A DNA stretch of 23,211 nucleotides from a virus. The stretch is taken from positions 1 to 23,211 of the IMG/VR virus record IMGVR_UViG_3300025532_000017. One strand, 5' to 3'. Under the pieces are notes generated by a model. That model did no database searches and was not told the DNA's origin. It worked only from the letters and a program-made list of their open reading frames with translations. Positions 1 through 5,202 of the stretch are shown piece after piece. Position 1 is the stretch's first letter. Every line of letters begins with the position of its first letter. A program made the position numbers and the translations under genes.

Positions 1-110
1 GGAGCGTTCTGCCATTGCGTGGTGCGTGGAGATGGCCGAGACGACCGCCACAGAATGCGACGAAGAGTTGGCGGCTTTGCGGGGATTGCTGGCACGGTTT
101 GAGTGTGAAC
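1..110 (+). repeat. 110-bp perfect direct repeat, copy 1 (truncated by the window edge)
   Basis: All 110 bases match 1538-1647 without a mismatch (offset 1537). The match stops directly after GAAC at 107-110: the next bases are ACGCAGGATC here and GCCAAAGATG in the other copy. The left end is cut by the window, so the repeat may be longer. The right end coincides with the first box of the hairpin repeats. Confidence 0.97.
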
Positions 111-142
111 ACGCAGGATCAGGAGCATCGCATGACAGATGA
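2..142 (+). CDS. 3' end of a small cassette protein (partial copy of the gene at 1380-1658)
   Basis: The frame is open from the window edge and stops with TGA at 140-142. Its visible part, starting ERSAIAWCVEMAETTATECD, is identical over 36 residues to the C-terminal half of the 92-aa protein at 1380-1658. Identity ends at the GAAC box (107-110); after it the reading frame runs about 10 codons into the hairpin repeat and ends, so the two copies differ only in their last residues. The true start lies outside the window. The TGA overlaps the next start (132) by 11 bases. Function is unknown: it is a short, acidic, helix-forming segment with no recognised motif. The exact duplication suggests two cassettes carrying the same gene. 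Confidence 0.75.
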   Translation, partial: ERSAIAWCVEMAETTATECDEELAALRGLLARFECEHAGSGASHDR

Positions 143-192
143 AACTACACCGCAGGACGGCAAGGCGATGTCTCCTGCATCCGCTGGTTCTC
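107..192 (+). repeat. attC-like hairpin repeat R1 (86 bp)
   Basis: The copy runs from GAAC (107-110) to GTTC (187-190) plus TC. Seen pairings: GAAC with GTTC; unpaired spacers 111-115 and 183-186; GGAT 116-119 with ATCC 179-182; unpaired C178; CAGGAG 120-125 with CTCCTG 172-177; unpaired T171; CATCGC 126-131 with GCGATG 165-170; apical loop 132-164. The start codon of the next gene (132) is the first base triplet of the loop, and its Shine-Dalgarno AGGAG (121-125) lies in the second stem. The order of paired box, unpaired spacer, stem, extrahelical base, stem, extrahelical base, variable end is that of integron attC sites. The boxes keep the AAC/GTT triplets but do not fit RYYYAAC/GTTRRRY fully. 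Confidence 0.8.
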
Positions 193-341
193 AAGGCTAC
201 GATCCGCCGTGCCTCTCCGAGCACCTACAGACTTGCAAGGTGTGCGAGCCTGAATCGGAGAAAAGGCTGGGATACCCGTCTCTTGCGTCGTACTGCCCAG
301 AGGCGCTAGACATTCTGATTGAGGAGTTGAGCAATGAGTGA
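132..341 (+). CDS. Small cassette protein of unknown function, four Cys (69 aa)
   Basis: ATG at 132 follows AGGAG (121-125) at six bases. The protein has a Thr/Ser/Pro-rich N-terminus encoded inside hairpin repeat R1, then a segment with Cys residues (PPCLSEHLQTCKVCEPESEK, then SYCPEAL) that includes one CxxC. The spacing could hold a metal ion or disulfides, but no family is recognised. The C-terminus is acidic and helical (ALDILIEELSNE). The stop overlaps the next start (334) by eight bases, so both are probably translated together and belong to one cassette (about 110-594). The start codon sits at the foot of the apical loop of R1, so RNA folding could limit translation. Confidence 0.75.
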   Translation: MTDETTPQDGKAMSPASAGSQGYDPPCLSEHLQTCKVCEPESEKRLGYPSLASYCPEALDILIEELSNE

Positions 342-591
342 TACCCATGAGCCGCTGGCGTGGGTGGCGCTCGCCGCAGACGCAAGCGAGTCGCGGGCGC
401 TGTTCCTGACGCGCGATGCTGCGGAGCGAGCAGCCAGAAAACACGGCTGGTTCGTTGCAGAGTTGTTTGCAAGGCCCACGCTCACCGACGAGGAGCGCAA
501 GGTATTGATCCGCGTCGCGGACGACGCCGCCTACCGGGCGATGGGCTTTACGGAGCGCGTGGTGCTAGGATTGCTTGAACGGACGAAGTGA
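334..591 (+). CDS. Small cassette protein with LTDEER motif, unknown function (85 aa)
   Basis: ATG at 334 follows GAGGAG (319-324) and overlaps the previous gene by eight bases. The N-terminal half (PLAWVALAADASESRALFLT, then AAERAARKHGW) looks like the small phage proteins that describe a residue-rich beta strand followed by a helix; no Pfam family is claimed. The C-terminal part begins PTLTDEERKVLIRVADDAAY and resembles the corresponding ATLTDAERSAIAWCVEMAE segment of the gene at 1380, so the two cassette proteins share a short LTD-x-ER helical module. The stop (589-591) lies immediately before GAAC of hairpin repeat R2. Confidence 0.75.
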   Translation: MSDTHEPLAWVALAADASESRALFLTRDAAERAARKHGWFVAELFARPTLTDEERKVLIRVADDAAYRAMGFTERVVLGLLERTK

Positions 592-677
592 GAACACCAG
601 AGATGAATGGCTGCGAACACAGGAGCATGACACCATGAGCGACAACGCCGAGCAGTCCATTCCATCGCGTGGTTCTG
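592..677 (+). repeat. attC-like hairpin repeat R2 (86 bp)
   Basis: It runs from GAAC 592-595 to GTTC 672-675 plus TG. Pairings: (A)GAAC with GTTC(T); unpaired spacers 596-601 and 667-671; GATG 602-605 with CATC 663-666; unpaired C662; AATGG 606-610 with CCATT 657-661; unpaired T656; CTGC 611-614 with GCAG 652-655; loop 615-651. The loop contains AGGAG (621-625) and the start codon (635) of the following gene. Bases 590-676 are about 91 percent identical to 1335-1421, the closest pair in the array. Confidence 0.82.
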
Positions 678-943
678 TGGCGAACCATTCGGCTTTTCCG
701 AATAGTTGGATTCCGGTGACGGAGCGACTTCCGAAGGAATACGAGACAGTGCTTGTGGCAACCGACGGAGCGGTGTCGGCCGGGGAGATTCGGTTCCCAT
801 TCGAATCCGAAGGGCCGGAAGAGCCTTGGTGGATGGTGTTCAAGGACAGACGAGACACGTCGCCGTCATGGGCTGGGATGGTGTCTCTAAACGATGTCAC
901 GCACTGGATGCCGCTCCCGGCCCCGCCAACGGACTGCAAGTAG
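635..943 (+). CDS. DUF551-like protein (102 aa)
   Basis: ATG at 635 follows AGGAG (621-625). The first 14 residues (MSDNAEQSIPSRGS) are encoded by hairpin repeat R2 and recur almost unchanged in the gene at 1380. From about residue 25 the protein reads WIPVTERLPKEYETVLVATD, then a region ending THWMPLPAPP. The W-IPV-x-ERLP opening and the HWMPLP-x-PP ending are the hallmarks of the DUF551 family (PF04448), common in phages and prophages of Proteobacteria. The biochemical role of that family is not known. It forms a one-gene cassette between R2 and R3. The N-terminal extension relative to the DUF551 core seems to be contributed by the repeat. Confidence 0.85.
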   Translation: MSDNAEQSIPSRGSVANHSAFPNSWIPVTERLPKEYETVLVATDGAVSAGEIRFPFESEGPEEPWWMVFKDRRDTSPSWAGMVSLNDVTHWMPLPAPPTDCK

Positions 944-948
944 CCACA

Positions 949-1000
949 GAACACGCAGGATAAGCGGCGGCTCCGCCGTCCGCTTCATCCGCTGGTTCTC
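949..1000 (+). repeat. attC-like hairpin repeat R3 (52 bp, short loop)
   Basis: It runs from GAAC 949-952 to GTTC 995-998 plus TC. Pairings: (A)GAAC with GTTC(T); unpaired spacers 953-957 and 991-994; GGAT 958-961 with ATCC 987-990; unpaired C986; AAGCGG 962-967 with CCGCTT 980-985; unpaired T979; CGGC 968-971 with GCCG 975-978; loop TCC 972-974. It lacks the 34-nt loop of the other copies and carries no start codon; the next gene starts 35 bases downstream. This short form shows that the stem design, not the start codon, defines the repeat. Confidence 0.85.
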
Positions 1001-1034
1001 TTGCGGCACAATACCAAGCAAAGGAGACAACCAG

Positions 1035-1328
1035 ATGAGCCAGAGGCTTCATGTCGGAGCCACCGACGATCCCGTATATGACGCCGTCATCGCCAGCGAA
1101 GCCGATGCGACCGAAGATCGGATGGCCGATTGGCTTCAGGCAGGCCCGTGGAAAATCCGCATCGGCGACATCGACTTGTGGGACAAGGTCAAGTCAGCGA
1201 TTGCCGAACTATTTCCGGGCCTGTTCCCAAACGACGTATGGGCGTTTTACATGGGCGAGCGGAACATCCAGCACCCGACGGCGGATGAACTCCGCGAGTG
1301 GTTGGACGCTGGGCGAGGGCATGCGTAG
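1035..1328 (+). CDS. Cassette protein of unknown function (97 aa)
   Basis: ATG at 1035 follows AAAGGAG (1019-1025) at nine bases. Unlike its neighbours, it starts outside the hairpin repeat. The protein is acidic and aromatic, with segments such as RMADWLQAGPWKIRIGDIDL and LFPGLFPNDVWAFYMGERN. It looks like one small alpha/beta domain; I recognise no family and see no membrane segment or signal peptide. The stop (1326-1328) precedes GAAC of R4 by eight bases. It is the only gene of the R3-R4 cassette. Confidence 0.75.
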   Translation: MSQRLHVGATDDPVYDAVIASEADATEDRMADWLQAGPWKIRIGDIDLWDKVKSAIAELFPGLFPNDVWAFYMGERNIQHPTADELREWLDAGRGHA

Positions 1329-1336
1329 GGTCGAGA

Positions 1337-1422
1337 GAACGCCAAAGATGAATGGCTGCGAGCAAAGGAGCATGACACCATGACAGACGAAGCCGAGCAG
1401 TCCATTCCATCGCGTGGTTCTC
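1337..1422 (+). repeat. attC-like hairpin repeat R4 (86 bp)
   Basis: It runs from GAAC 1337-1340 to GTTC 1417-1420 plus TC. Pairings: GAGAAC with GTTCTC; unpaired spacers 1341-1346 and 1412-1416; GATG 1347-1350 with CATC 1408-1411; unpaired C1407; AATGG 1351-1355 with CCATT 1402-1406; unpaired T1401; CTGC 1356-1359 with GCAG 1397-1400; loop 1360-1396. AAGGAG (1365-1370) and the start codon at 1380 lie in the loop. Confidence 0.82.
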
Positions 1423-1658
1423 GCGGGGGCATACTGGAGGAGGCCCGCGAGTGGCTGGCACGGTCGCGCGCTGCGAAGCCTCTGCCATCGGAAAGGATCA
1501 TTGCGGGCGTGCTGGTTCACGCCACTCTCACCGACGCGGAGCGTTCTGCCATTGCGTGGTGCGTGGAGATGGCCGAGACGACCGCCACAGAATGCGACGA
1601 AGAGTTGGCGGCTTTGCGGGGATTGCTGGCACGGTTTGAGTGTGAACGCCAAAGATGA
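1380..1658 (+). CDS. Small cassette protein, complete copy of the gene cut by the left edge (92 aa)
   Basis: ATG at 1380 lies in the apical loop of R4, nine bases after AAGGAG. The first 14 residues (MTDEAEQSIPSRGS) come from the repeat and match the DUF551-like protein at 635. The body is mostly helical: GGILEEAREWLARSRAAKPL, then an LTDAER module like that at 334, then CVEMAETTATECDEELAALR. No family is recognised. The last 36 codons before the GAAC box are identical at the DNA level to 2-109. The stop TGA (1656-1658) falls inside R5. Confidence 0.78.
   Translation: MTDEAEQSIPSRGSRGGILEEAREWLARSRAAKPLPSERIIAGVLVHATLTDAERSAIAWCVEMAETTATECDEELAALRGLLARFECERQR
1538..1647 (+). repeat. 110-bp perfect direct repeat, copy 2
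   Basis: It is identical to bases 1-110. It covers the 3' part of the 92-aa gene and stops at GAAC (1644-1647), the first box of R5. No drift is seen even at third codon positions, so the duplication is recent or maintained by recombination. Confidence 0.97.
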
Positions 1659-1729
1659 GCAGCCCGCAGCCACAGGGAGATTCCATCATGAAAGACGTTG
1701 ACGCGGGTCTGCTCCATCGTGTGGTTCTC
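1644..1729 (+). repeat. attC-like hairpin repeat R5 (86 bp), last of the array
   Basis: It runs from GAAC 1644-1647 to GTTC 1724-1727 plus TC. Pairings: GAAC with GTTC; unpaired spacers 1648-1653 and 1719-1723; GATG 1654-1657 with CATC 1715-1718; unpaired C1714; AGCAG 1658-1662 with CTGCT 1709-1713; unpaired T1708; CCCGC 1663-1667 with GCGGG 1703-1707; loop 1668-1702. The loop contains AGGGAG (1674-1679) and the start codon at 1688. Stems two and three differ from the other copies on both arms, giving compensatory support for the fold. Confidence 0.82.
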
Positions 1730-1861
1730 GTCGCGACGATGCTGGTGATGGCCGGATACATCATGCACCGAATTGGACGCATTGAAGCCGTTGTTGAAAA
1801 CCTTGTGGTCGTTGCTCAGAGCGATAACCGAAGGCTCTCTGAACTGGAGGCCAAGCGATAA
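1688..1861 (+). CDS. Small single-pass membrane protein (57 aa)
   Basis: ATG at 1688 follows AGGGAG (1674-1679) and lies in the loop of R5. An in-frame ATG at 1655 exists but has no good ribosome-binding site. Residues 8-26 (LLHRVVLVATMLVMAGYIM) form one membrane helix, followed by a short charged coiled-coil-like tail (RIGRIEAVVENL, SDNRRLSELEAKR). This shape is seen in many small phage membrane proteins, including some holins and superinfection proteins, but no assignment is possible. The next gene starts on the last base of its stop codon (TAATG). Confidence 0.7.
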   Translation: MKDVDAGLLHRVVLVATMLVMAGYIMHRIGRIEAVVENLVVVAQSDNRRLSELEAKR

Positions 1862-2028
1862 TGGCAGGCCCAGACGGTGGCGGTCTTCCGCCGACAGACG
1901 AATGGGATGACACCGACAGAGTCATGGTGTTGCTGGCTGTCTTGGCCGTTCCTGCGGCATTGCTGGCTTACGCGGTGCTGCGAGTGGTCGTAGTGCCACT
2001 GATTTTTCAGTGGATTGTGGGTCAGTAG
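1861..2028 (+). CDS. Small membrane protein (55 aa)
   Basis: ATG at 1861 overlaps the previous TAA by one base, so translation is probably coupled. The first 20 residues are polar and glycine/acid-rich (MAGPDGGGLPPTDEWDDTDR). They are followed by a hydrophobic stretch of about 33 residues (starting VMVLLAVLAVPAALLAYAVL), enough for one long or two short membrane helices, and a short tail. No family is recognised. Paired with the preceding membrane protein it could form a two-component membrane system; this is inference from position only. Confidence 0.65.
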   Translation: MAGPDGGGLPPTDEWDDTDRVMVLLAVLAVPAALLAYAVLRVVVVPLIFQWIVGQ

Positions 2029-2227
2029 TCCGAGAACCAATGTTTATGCGGTTCCCGATAGCAGCCCTTCGTGCTGCATAGTACGCCGCCGATTCGCGCC
2101 GCACGGCCGCTAAACGCTGAACGCCGCCGCTATCACGTTCCGCATAACACGCCGCCAGTGATCGCTTGACACGCTTGGCATCCTGCGTGAGTCCCGGCAG
2201 ATACCGGGAGTTCACGGAGGATGATTC
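2029..2227 (+). other. 199-bp non-coding, probably structured region
   Basis: No convincing frame is present. The sequence can fold: TTATGCGG (2044-2051) pairs with CCGCATAA (2140-2147), enclosing GATAGC (2057-2062) with GCTATC (2129-2134) and an inner hairpin GCAGC/GCTGC (2061-2065, 2073-2077). The octamer ACGCCGCC occurs three times (about 2083, 2121 and 2149). A second hairpin, TCCCGG/CCGGGA (2192-2197, 2204-2209), stands just before the ribosome-binding site of the next gene. GAGAACCA at 2032-2039 is the reverse complement of the box ending repeats R1-R5, but no matching partner arm is found. TTGACA at 2166 has no good -10 partner. It could be a small RNA, leader or origin; none is proven. 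Confidence 0.4.
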
Positions 2228-2524
2228 ATGCGTTTCGTTTTGCTGCTCGCCGCCCTGGCGTTCGCGTCCGTTGTCAACGCCGATACCACCGTGGTGGCTC
2301 GTCGCGGCTCTGTCATCAGTGCCCAAGATCACGCCGTCGTGATCGCTCGCCGTGGCTCGCTGGTACACAGCAACTGCGGCAAGTACGAGGGCATCGGCAC
2401 AGGCTCAACGCCTGAGCAGGCCCGGCGCAACTGCTGCTTCTTCGGGAAGCGTGTCATCGTCGAGGAAGGCGTGGCGTACTCGCCCGTGGCTCGTCGCTGG
2501 TTCGCCGTCATCCGCTATCGGTGA
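2228..2524 (+). CDS. Secreted Cys-containing small protein, unknown function (98 aa)
   Basis: ATG at 2228 is preceded by ACGGAGG (2214-2220). Residues 1-19 are a clear Sec signal peptide (Arg, then LLLAALAFASVVNA, cleavage likely after NA). The mature part has a repeated VVARRGS / VVIARRGS motif, then HSNCGKYEGIGTGSTPEQAR and NCCFFGKR. The three Cys and the GSTPEQA-x3-CC pattern suggest a small disulfide-bonded extracytoplasmic domain. I do not recognise a named family. As a phage gene it could act in the envelope, for example in lysis or exclusion, but there is no direct evidence. Confidence 0.75.
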   Translation: MRFVLLLAALAFASVVNADTTVVARRGSVISAQDHAVVIARRGSLVHSNCGKYEGIGTGSTPEQARRNCCFFGKRVIVEEGVAYSPVARRWFAVIRYR

Positions 2525-2527
2525 GCC

Positions 2528-2926
2528 TTGGCCGTCACGTTCACTGTCGCCGGGCAGCCCGTCCCGCAACCGAGGCCACGAGTCTCGACTGCGGGCGGGT
2601 TCGCCCGTGCGTACGTGCCAGGCAAGCACCCAGTGCATGCGTACCGGCAGTCGCTGGCAGCAGCTGCTCGAGGTGCTGGGCTCACGACAACCGGCGAGGT
2701 GCTGAACGTGGTGATTGATGCTGTCTTTGAGCGGCCGAAGTCCCACATGCGAAAGACCGGCGTGAAGGCCGACGCACCAAAGTTGCCCAGGCCCGACGTG
2801 GACAACATCGCCAAGGCCGTGCTTGACGCACTGCAGGACGTGATGGGCGATGACTCGTTCGTGGGTCGCCTGGTGGTTGAGAAGTCGTACGGCCAGGAGG
2901 CACGGACTACCGTGAGAGTGTCGTGA
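2528..2926 (+). CDS. rusA: RusA-family Holliday junction resolvase (132 aa)
   Basis: RusA-type endonucleases (PF05866) are homodimers that cut Holliday junctions and branched DNA in lambdoid and other phages, resolving replication or recombination intermediates before packaging. The protein opens with the family N-terminus (FTVAGQPVPQPRPRV) and carries the catalytic PDVDN motif (Asp90 and Asp92), followed by KAVLDALQ and a second acidic pair Asp108-Asp109. Length fits the family (about 120-140 aa). The start is TTG at 2528: an in-frame TGA at 2522-2524 excludes anything longer, and starting here preserves the family N-terminus. It overlaps the next gene by four bases (GTGA). Confidence 0.92.
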   Translation: MAVTFTVAGQPVPQPRPRVSTAGGFARAYVPGKHPVHAYRQSLAAAARGAGLTTTGEVLNVVIDAVFERPKSHMRKTGVKADAPKLPRPDVDNIAKAVLDALQDVMGDDSFVGRLVVEKSYGQEARTTVRVS

Positions 2927-3696
2927 AGTTTGGTGTCAGCGTCTACATTCCGAATCGAAACCACGCCGCCACGCTAGGTGCTGCAATCTATTCTGCAGCG
3001 TCTCAAAGCCCAGTTGAGGTGGCCGTGATTGACGATGCCAGCACGGATGACAGCATGGCCGTGGCCGACGCTGCCGCGATGACTCACGACTGCGTATGGG
3101 TGCAGCGCAATGCCGAGAAGGCTCAGTGCTGGGAACAGAAGGCAGCGGAAGAGTTTTCGCTTTTAGGCGGCTCGCATGTCGTTAGCCTCAGTGCAGATGA
3201 CGAGCTGATGCCAGGCGTGGTTCAGAGTGTCATGCGTCACCGGCAGGCTGCCGTGATTTTTCACGACTACTACTGCCGCAAGCCAGGTAAGTGGCCGCAT
3301 GGCATCGTCAGGTGTGCTGAGCCTTCACAGCAGGTGACGCTGCCTGCGTTGTTTGTTCGTGAACGCCTGTTAAGCGATGCCCTACCAGTTGAGACGGGCA
3401 TTGGCTCAGCCATCAGGCATGACTGGCTGATGCGTCTTTGCGAGCTTGAATACTGGCGAATGGGGCCATGGGCTGACGCCGTTGGATACGCCGTCGTGGC
3501 CGCTCTCGGTGGTGCCGTGTACGTTCCGCAGCCTGGGGCGATCTTCACGGAAGACGATGCCGGCTACGGCGAGAAGTCTAGAACCGGCCCGGACGCTTCT
3601 CGGTACATGGTGGAAGTCTGGGCCTTTCTCAAGCGGGCAGAAGTTCCGCCAGACGTGGCGGCAGCCCTGTGTGCAAAGCGAGGCGTGCATGCCTGA
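2923..3696 (+). CDS. Glycosyltransferase family 2-like (GT-A) protein (257 aa)
   Basis: The protein begins with the GT2 Rossmann-like opening VSVYIPNRNHAATLG and VEVAVIDDASTDDS (Asp37-Asp38 bind the nucleotide in this fold). VVSLSADDELMPG around residue 92 supplies the DxD-like metal-binding acidic cluster. No membrane segment is seen, so a soluble enzyme is expected, transferring a sugar from a nucleotide donor; donor and acceptor are unknown. GTG at 2923 overlaps the rusA stop, indicating one transcript. A second glycosyltransferase-like gene follows with an eight-base overlap, so the pair may modify the same target, for example phage DNA, a virion protein or a host surface glycan. Confidence 0.85.
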   Translation: MKFGVSVYIPNRNHAATLGAAIYSAASQSPVEVAVIDDASTDDSMAVADAAAMTHDCVWVQRNAEKAQCWEQKAAEEFSLLGGSHVVSLSADDELMPGVVQSVMRHRQAAVIFHDYYCRKPGKWPHGIVRCAEPSQQVTLPALFVRERLLSDALPVETGIGSAIRHDWLMRLCELEYWRMGPWADAVGYAVVAALGGAVYVPQPGAIFTEDDAGYGEKSRTGPDASRYMVEVWAFLKRAEVPPDVAAALCAKRGVHA

Positions 3697-4579
3697 GATG
3701 CCATCAAGGCTGTGGAAGCCGCACGAGCCCTTCTCGCAGGACTACGCCCAGCGTGCCGAAGAGGGCGCGGCCCGGCTGCGAAACTCGCGGGTGGCTTTTG
3801 TGGGCTTGGCCCGAAACTGTGCCGTGCGTCTCTCCCAGAATCTTGGCCACCTCGAGCAACTGCAGGATCTCTGCGGCTCGTGGTCGCTTCACATTGAGAG
3901 CAACGACTGCGAAGACGCCACGCTGGACGTGCTGCATAACTACTGCCGCGAGAAGCCACAGGCGACGTTTCACTACCAGATCCTGGGCCGCGACAGTTAC
4001 GGGGCCGAGTTCGCCGGCCGTCGCACGATCGCCATGGCTGAGTACCGAGACTCATGCCAGCGGTGGGTGCGTTCGTGCTCGCCAGACGCGGACTATGTGG
4101 TTGTCATTGACTGGGATGCGTGGGGTGGGTGGAGCCACAGTGGCGTGCTCAACGGATTCGGCTGGTTCGTGGAGTTGCCCGGTGCGTACGGCATGGCTAG
4201 CACCAGTTTGTTTCAGTACGACTTTGGCAACGGTCCGTCGTGGCACCATTACGACTTGTGGGCGCTGCGTGGCGTAGGGCAGGCCGGCTGCTACTTCGAC
4301 ACATACCAAAACGGGTATGGCGGCTTTGGCTATACGTGGCTGCCGCCGGTTGGCTCGCCGCCCGTGCTCGTCTCGTCTGCGTTCGGCGGCATGGCGATCT
4401 ATCGCACCGACGCCTACCTGCGTGGAACGTACGACGGCACGACGGACTGCGAGCACGTTCCGTTTCACCAGAGCATTGCGAGAGCGACGGGCCAACATCT
4501 GTTTTTGAACCCGGCGCAGCGAATGCTGATGAGTTGGATGGAGACTGCACATGCGGCGAACAGTCTCGACGGCGTGTAA
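3689..4579 (+). CDS. Glycosyltransferase-like protein with DxD motif (296 aa)
   Basis: ATG at 3689 overlaps the preceding glycosyltransferase gene by eight bases. The core reads VAFVGLARNCAVRLSQNLGH with SWSLHIESNDCEDATLDVL, an arrangement of a beta strand, helix and acidic loop like GT-A enzymes. DYVVVIDWDAWGG carries a D-W-D triplet at residues 141-143 matching the metal-binding DxD. The layout resembles fungal capsule-type mannosyltransferases (GT69/CAP59) more than GT2, but this is a pattern judgement. The C-terminal half is rich in Tyr, Trp and Gly. The first about 30 residues are charged and may be an extension. Acceptor and sugar are unknown. Confidence 0.7.
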   Translation: MPEMPSRLWKPHEPFSQDYAQRAEEGAARLRNSRVAFVGLARNCAVRLSQNLGHLEQLQDLCGSWSLHIESNDCEDATLDVLHNYCREKPQATFHYQILGRDSYGAEFAGRRTIAMAEYRDSCQRWVRSCSPDADYVVVIDWDAWGGWSHSGVLNGFGWFVELPGAYGMASTSLFQYDFGNGPSWHHYDLWALRGVGQAGCYFDTYQNGYGGFGYTWLPPVGSPPVLVSSAFGGMAIYRTDAYLRGTYDGTTDCEHVPFHQSIARATGQHLFLNPAQRMLMSWMETAHAANSLDGV

Positions 4580-4940
4580 GTCATTCCAAAGTTTGCTGAC
4601 AAGCGTGTGGGCGTCTGGTTCCACATACGCCGAGATGACATCGTTTCTTGGTGTGAGCCGAGATCAGATCATCCGGCTGCGTGACAGGCTGCACCTGCCG
4701 CTACGCCTGGACCGCAGCAAGCGGAAGAAGGGGCCACGGCACGGCGACCCGACGCCTGCAGAGATTCGCCAGCAGTGTGCTGCCATCAGGGCCAAGCACC
4801 TAGCCGACAGGCTGGCTGAGCCAACCGACAAGGCTTACCGCAAGACCGAAACGGACTTCATTCGGTTTCGGTTCGACGCACCGCACGAACGTGGTGACGA
4901 TCCGATTGAAGGGCTCATCGACGGAATGGGGGGCGAGTGA
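4551..4940 (+). CDS. Putative helix-turn-helix protein, GcrA-like fold (129 aa)
   Basis: ATG at 4551 overlaps the preceding gene by 29 bases. Residues 12-46, LLTSVWASGSTYAEMTSFLG then VSRDQIIRLRDRLHLP, look like a helix-turn-helix of the GcrA/resolvase-like type: a short helix, a Tyr-Ala-Glu turn, and a recognition helix with Arg residues. A basic stretch, RSKRKKGPRHG, follows and could contact DNA. The C-terminal half is charged with no motif. It may regulate phage genes or be a small terminase-like DNA binder, although a P27-type small terminase is present at 9860. The exact start is uncertain because of the long overlap. Confidence 0.6.
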   Translation: MRRTVSTACKSFQSLLTSVWASGSTYAEMTSFLGVSRDQIIRLRDRLHLPLRLDRSKRKKGPRHGDPTPAEIRQQCAAIRAKHLADRLAEPTDKAYRKTETDFIRFRFDAPHERGDDPIEGLIDGMGGE

Positions 4941-5200
4941 TGGCAAAAGAAAAAAACGCAATCGTTCGCCGCATCGTCGTGGAGTGTGGGCGGCTGTACG
5001 TGTACGCCTACTACACGGATGGCAATGCCAAAGTGCTAGAGGAAGAGGTGTGGCAGCAGCCCTTTCGCTTGGACGCCAAAGACGCACACGACGAGGCCAA
5101 GGACATTTGGCAGTTTCTCTACCAAGAACTGCAGGACACCGTGCTGCACTCAACTGCAAGGAGTGACGAGGACGAGGCAGAATCAGACCAGGAGGACTGA
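4940..5200 (+). CDS. Hypothetical acidic protein (86 aa)
   Basis: ATG at 4940 shares a base with the preceding TGA (TGATG). A GTG three bases earlier is in frame, but the ATG after the G-rich GGGGGGCGA stretch is preferred. A basic N-terminus (MAKEKNAIVRRIV) precedes a beta-rich part (ECGRLYVYAYYTDGNAKVL), then a helix (AKDIWQFLYQELQDTVL) and a very acidic tail (SDEDEAESDQED). No family is recognised. The next gene starts three bases after its stop behind AGGAGG, so both are likely co-transcribed. Confidence 0.65.
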   Translation: MAKEKNAIVRRIVVECGRLYVYAYYTDGNAKVLEEEVWQQPFRLDAKDAHDEAKDIWQFLYQELQDTVLHSTARSDEDEAESDQED

Positions 5201-5202
5201 TC

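Noticed and set aside
107-1729. Canonical integron attC sites
   Set aside because: The fold fits, but the boxes read AGAAC/GTTCT rather than RYYYAAC/GTTRRRY and the genes point the other way. They are therefore called attC-like only.
107-1729. CRISPR array
   Set aside because: The repeats are long, diverged in sequence, irregularly spaced by coding regions and carry start codons. There are no short spacers or cas genes.
2166-2194. Promoter with TTGACA at 2166
   Set aside because: No acceptable -10 element is found at 16-18 bases. A chance hexamer cannot be excluded, so no promoter is annotated.
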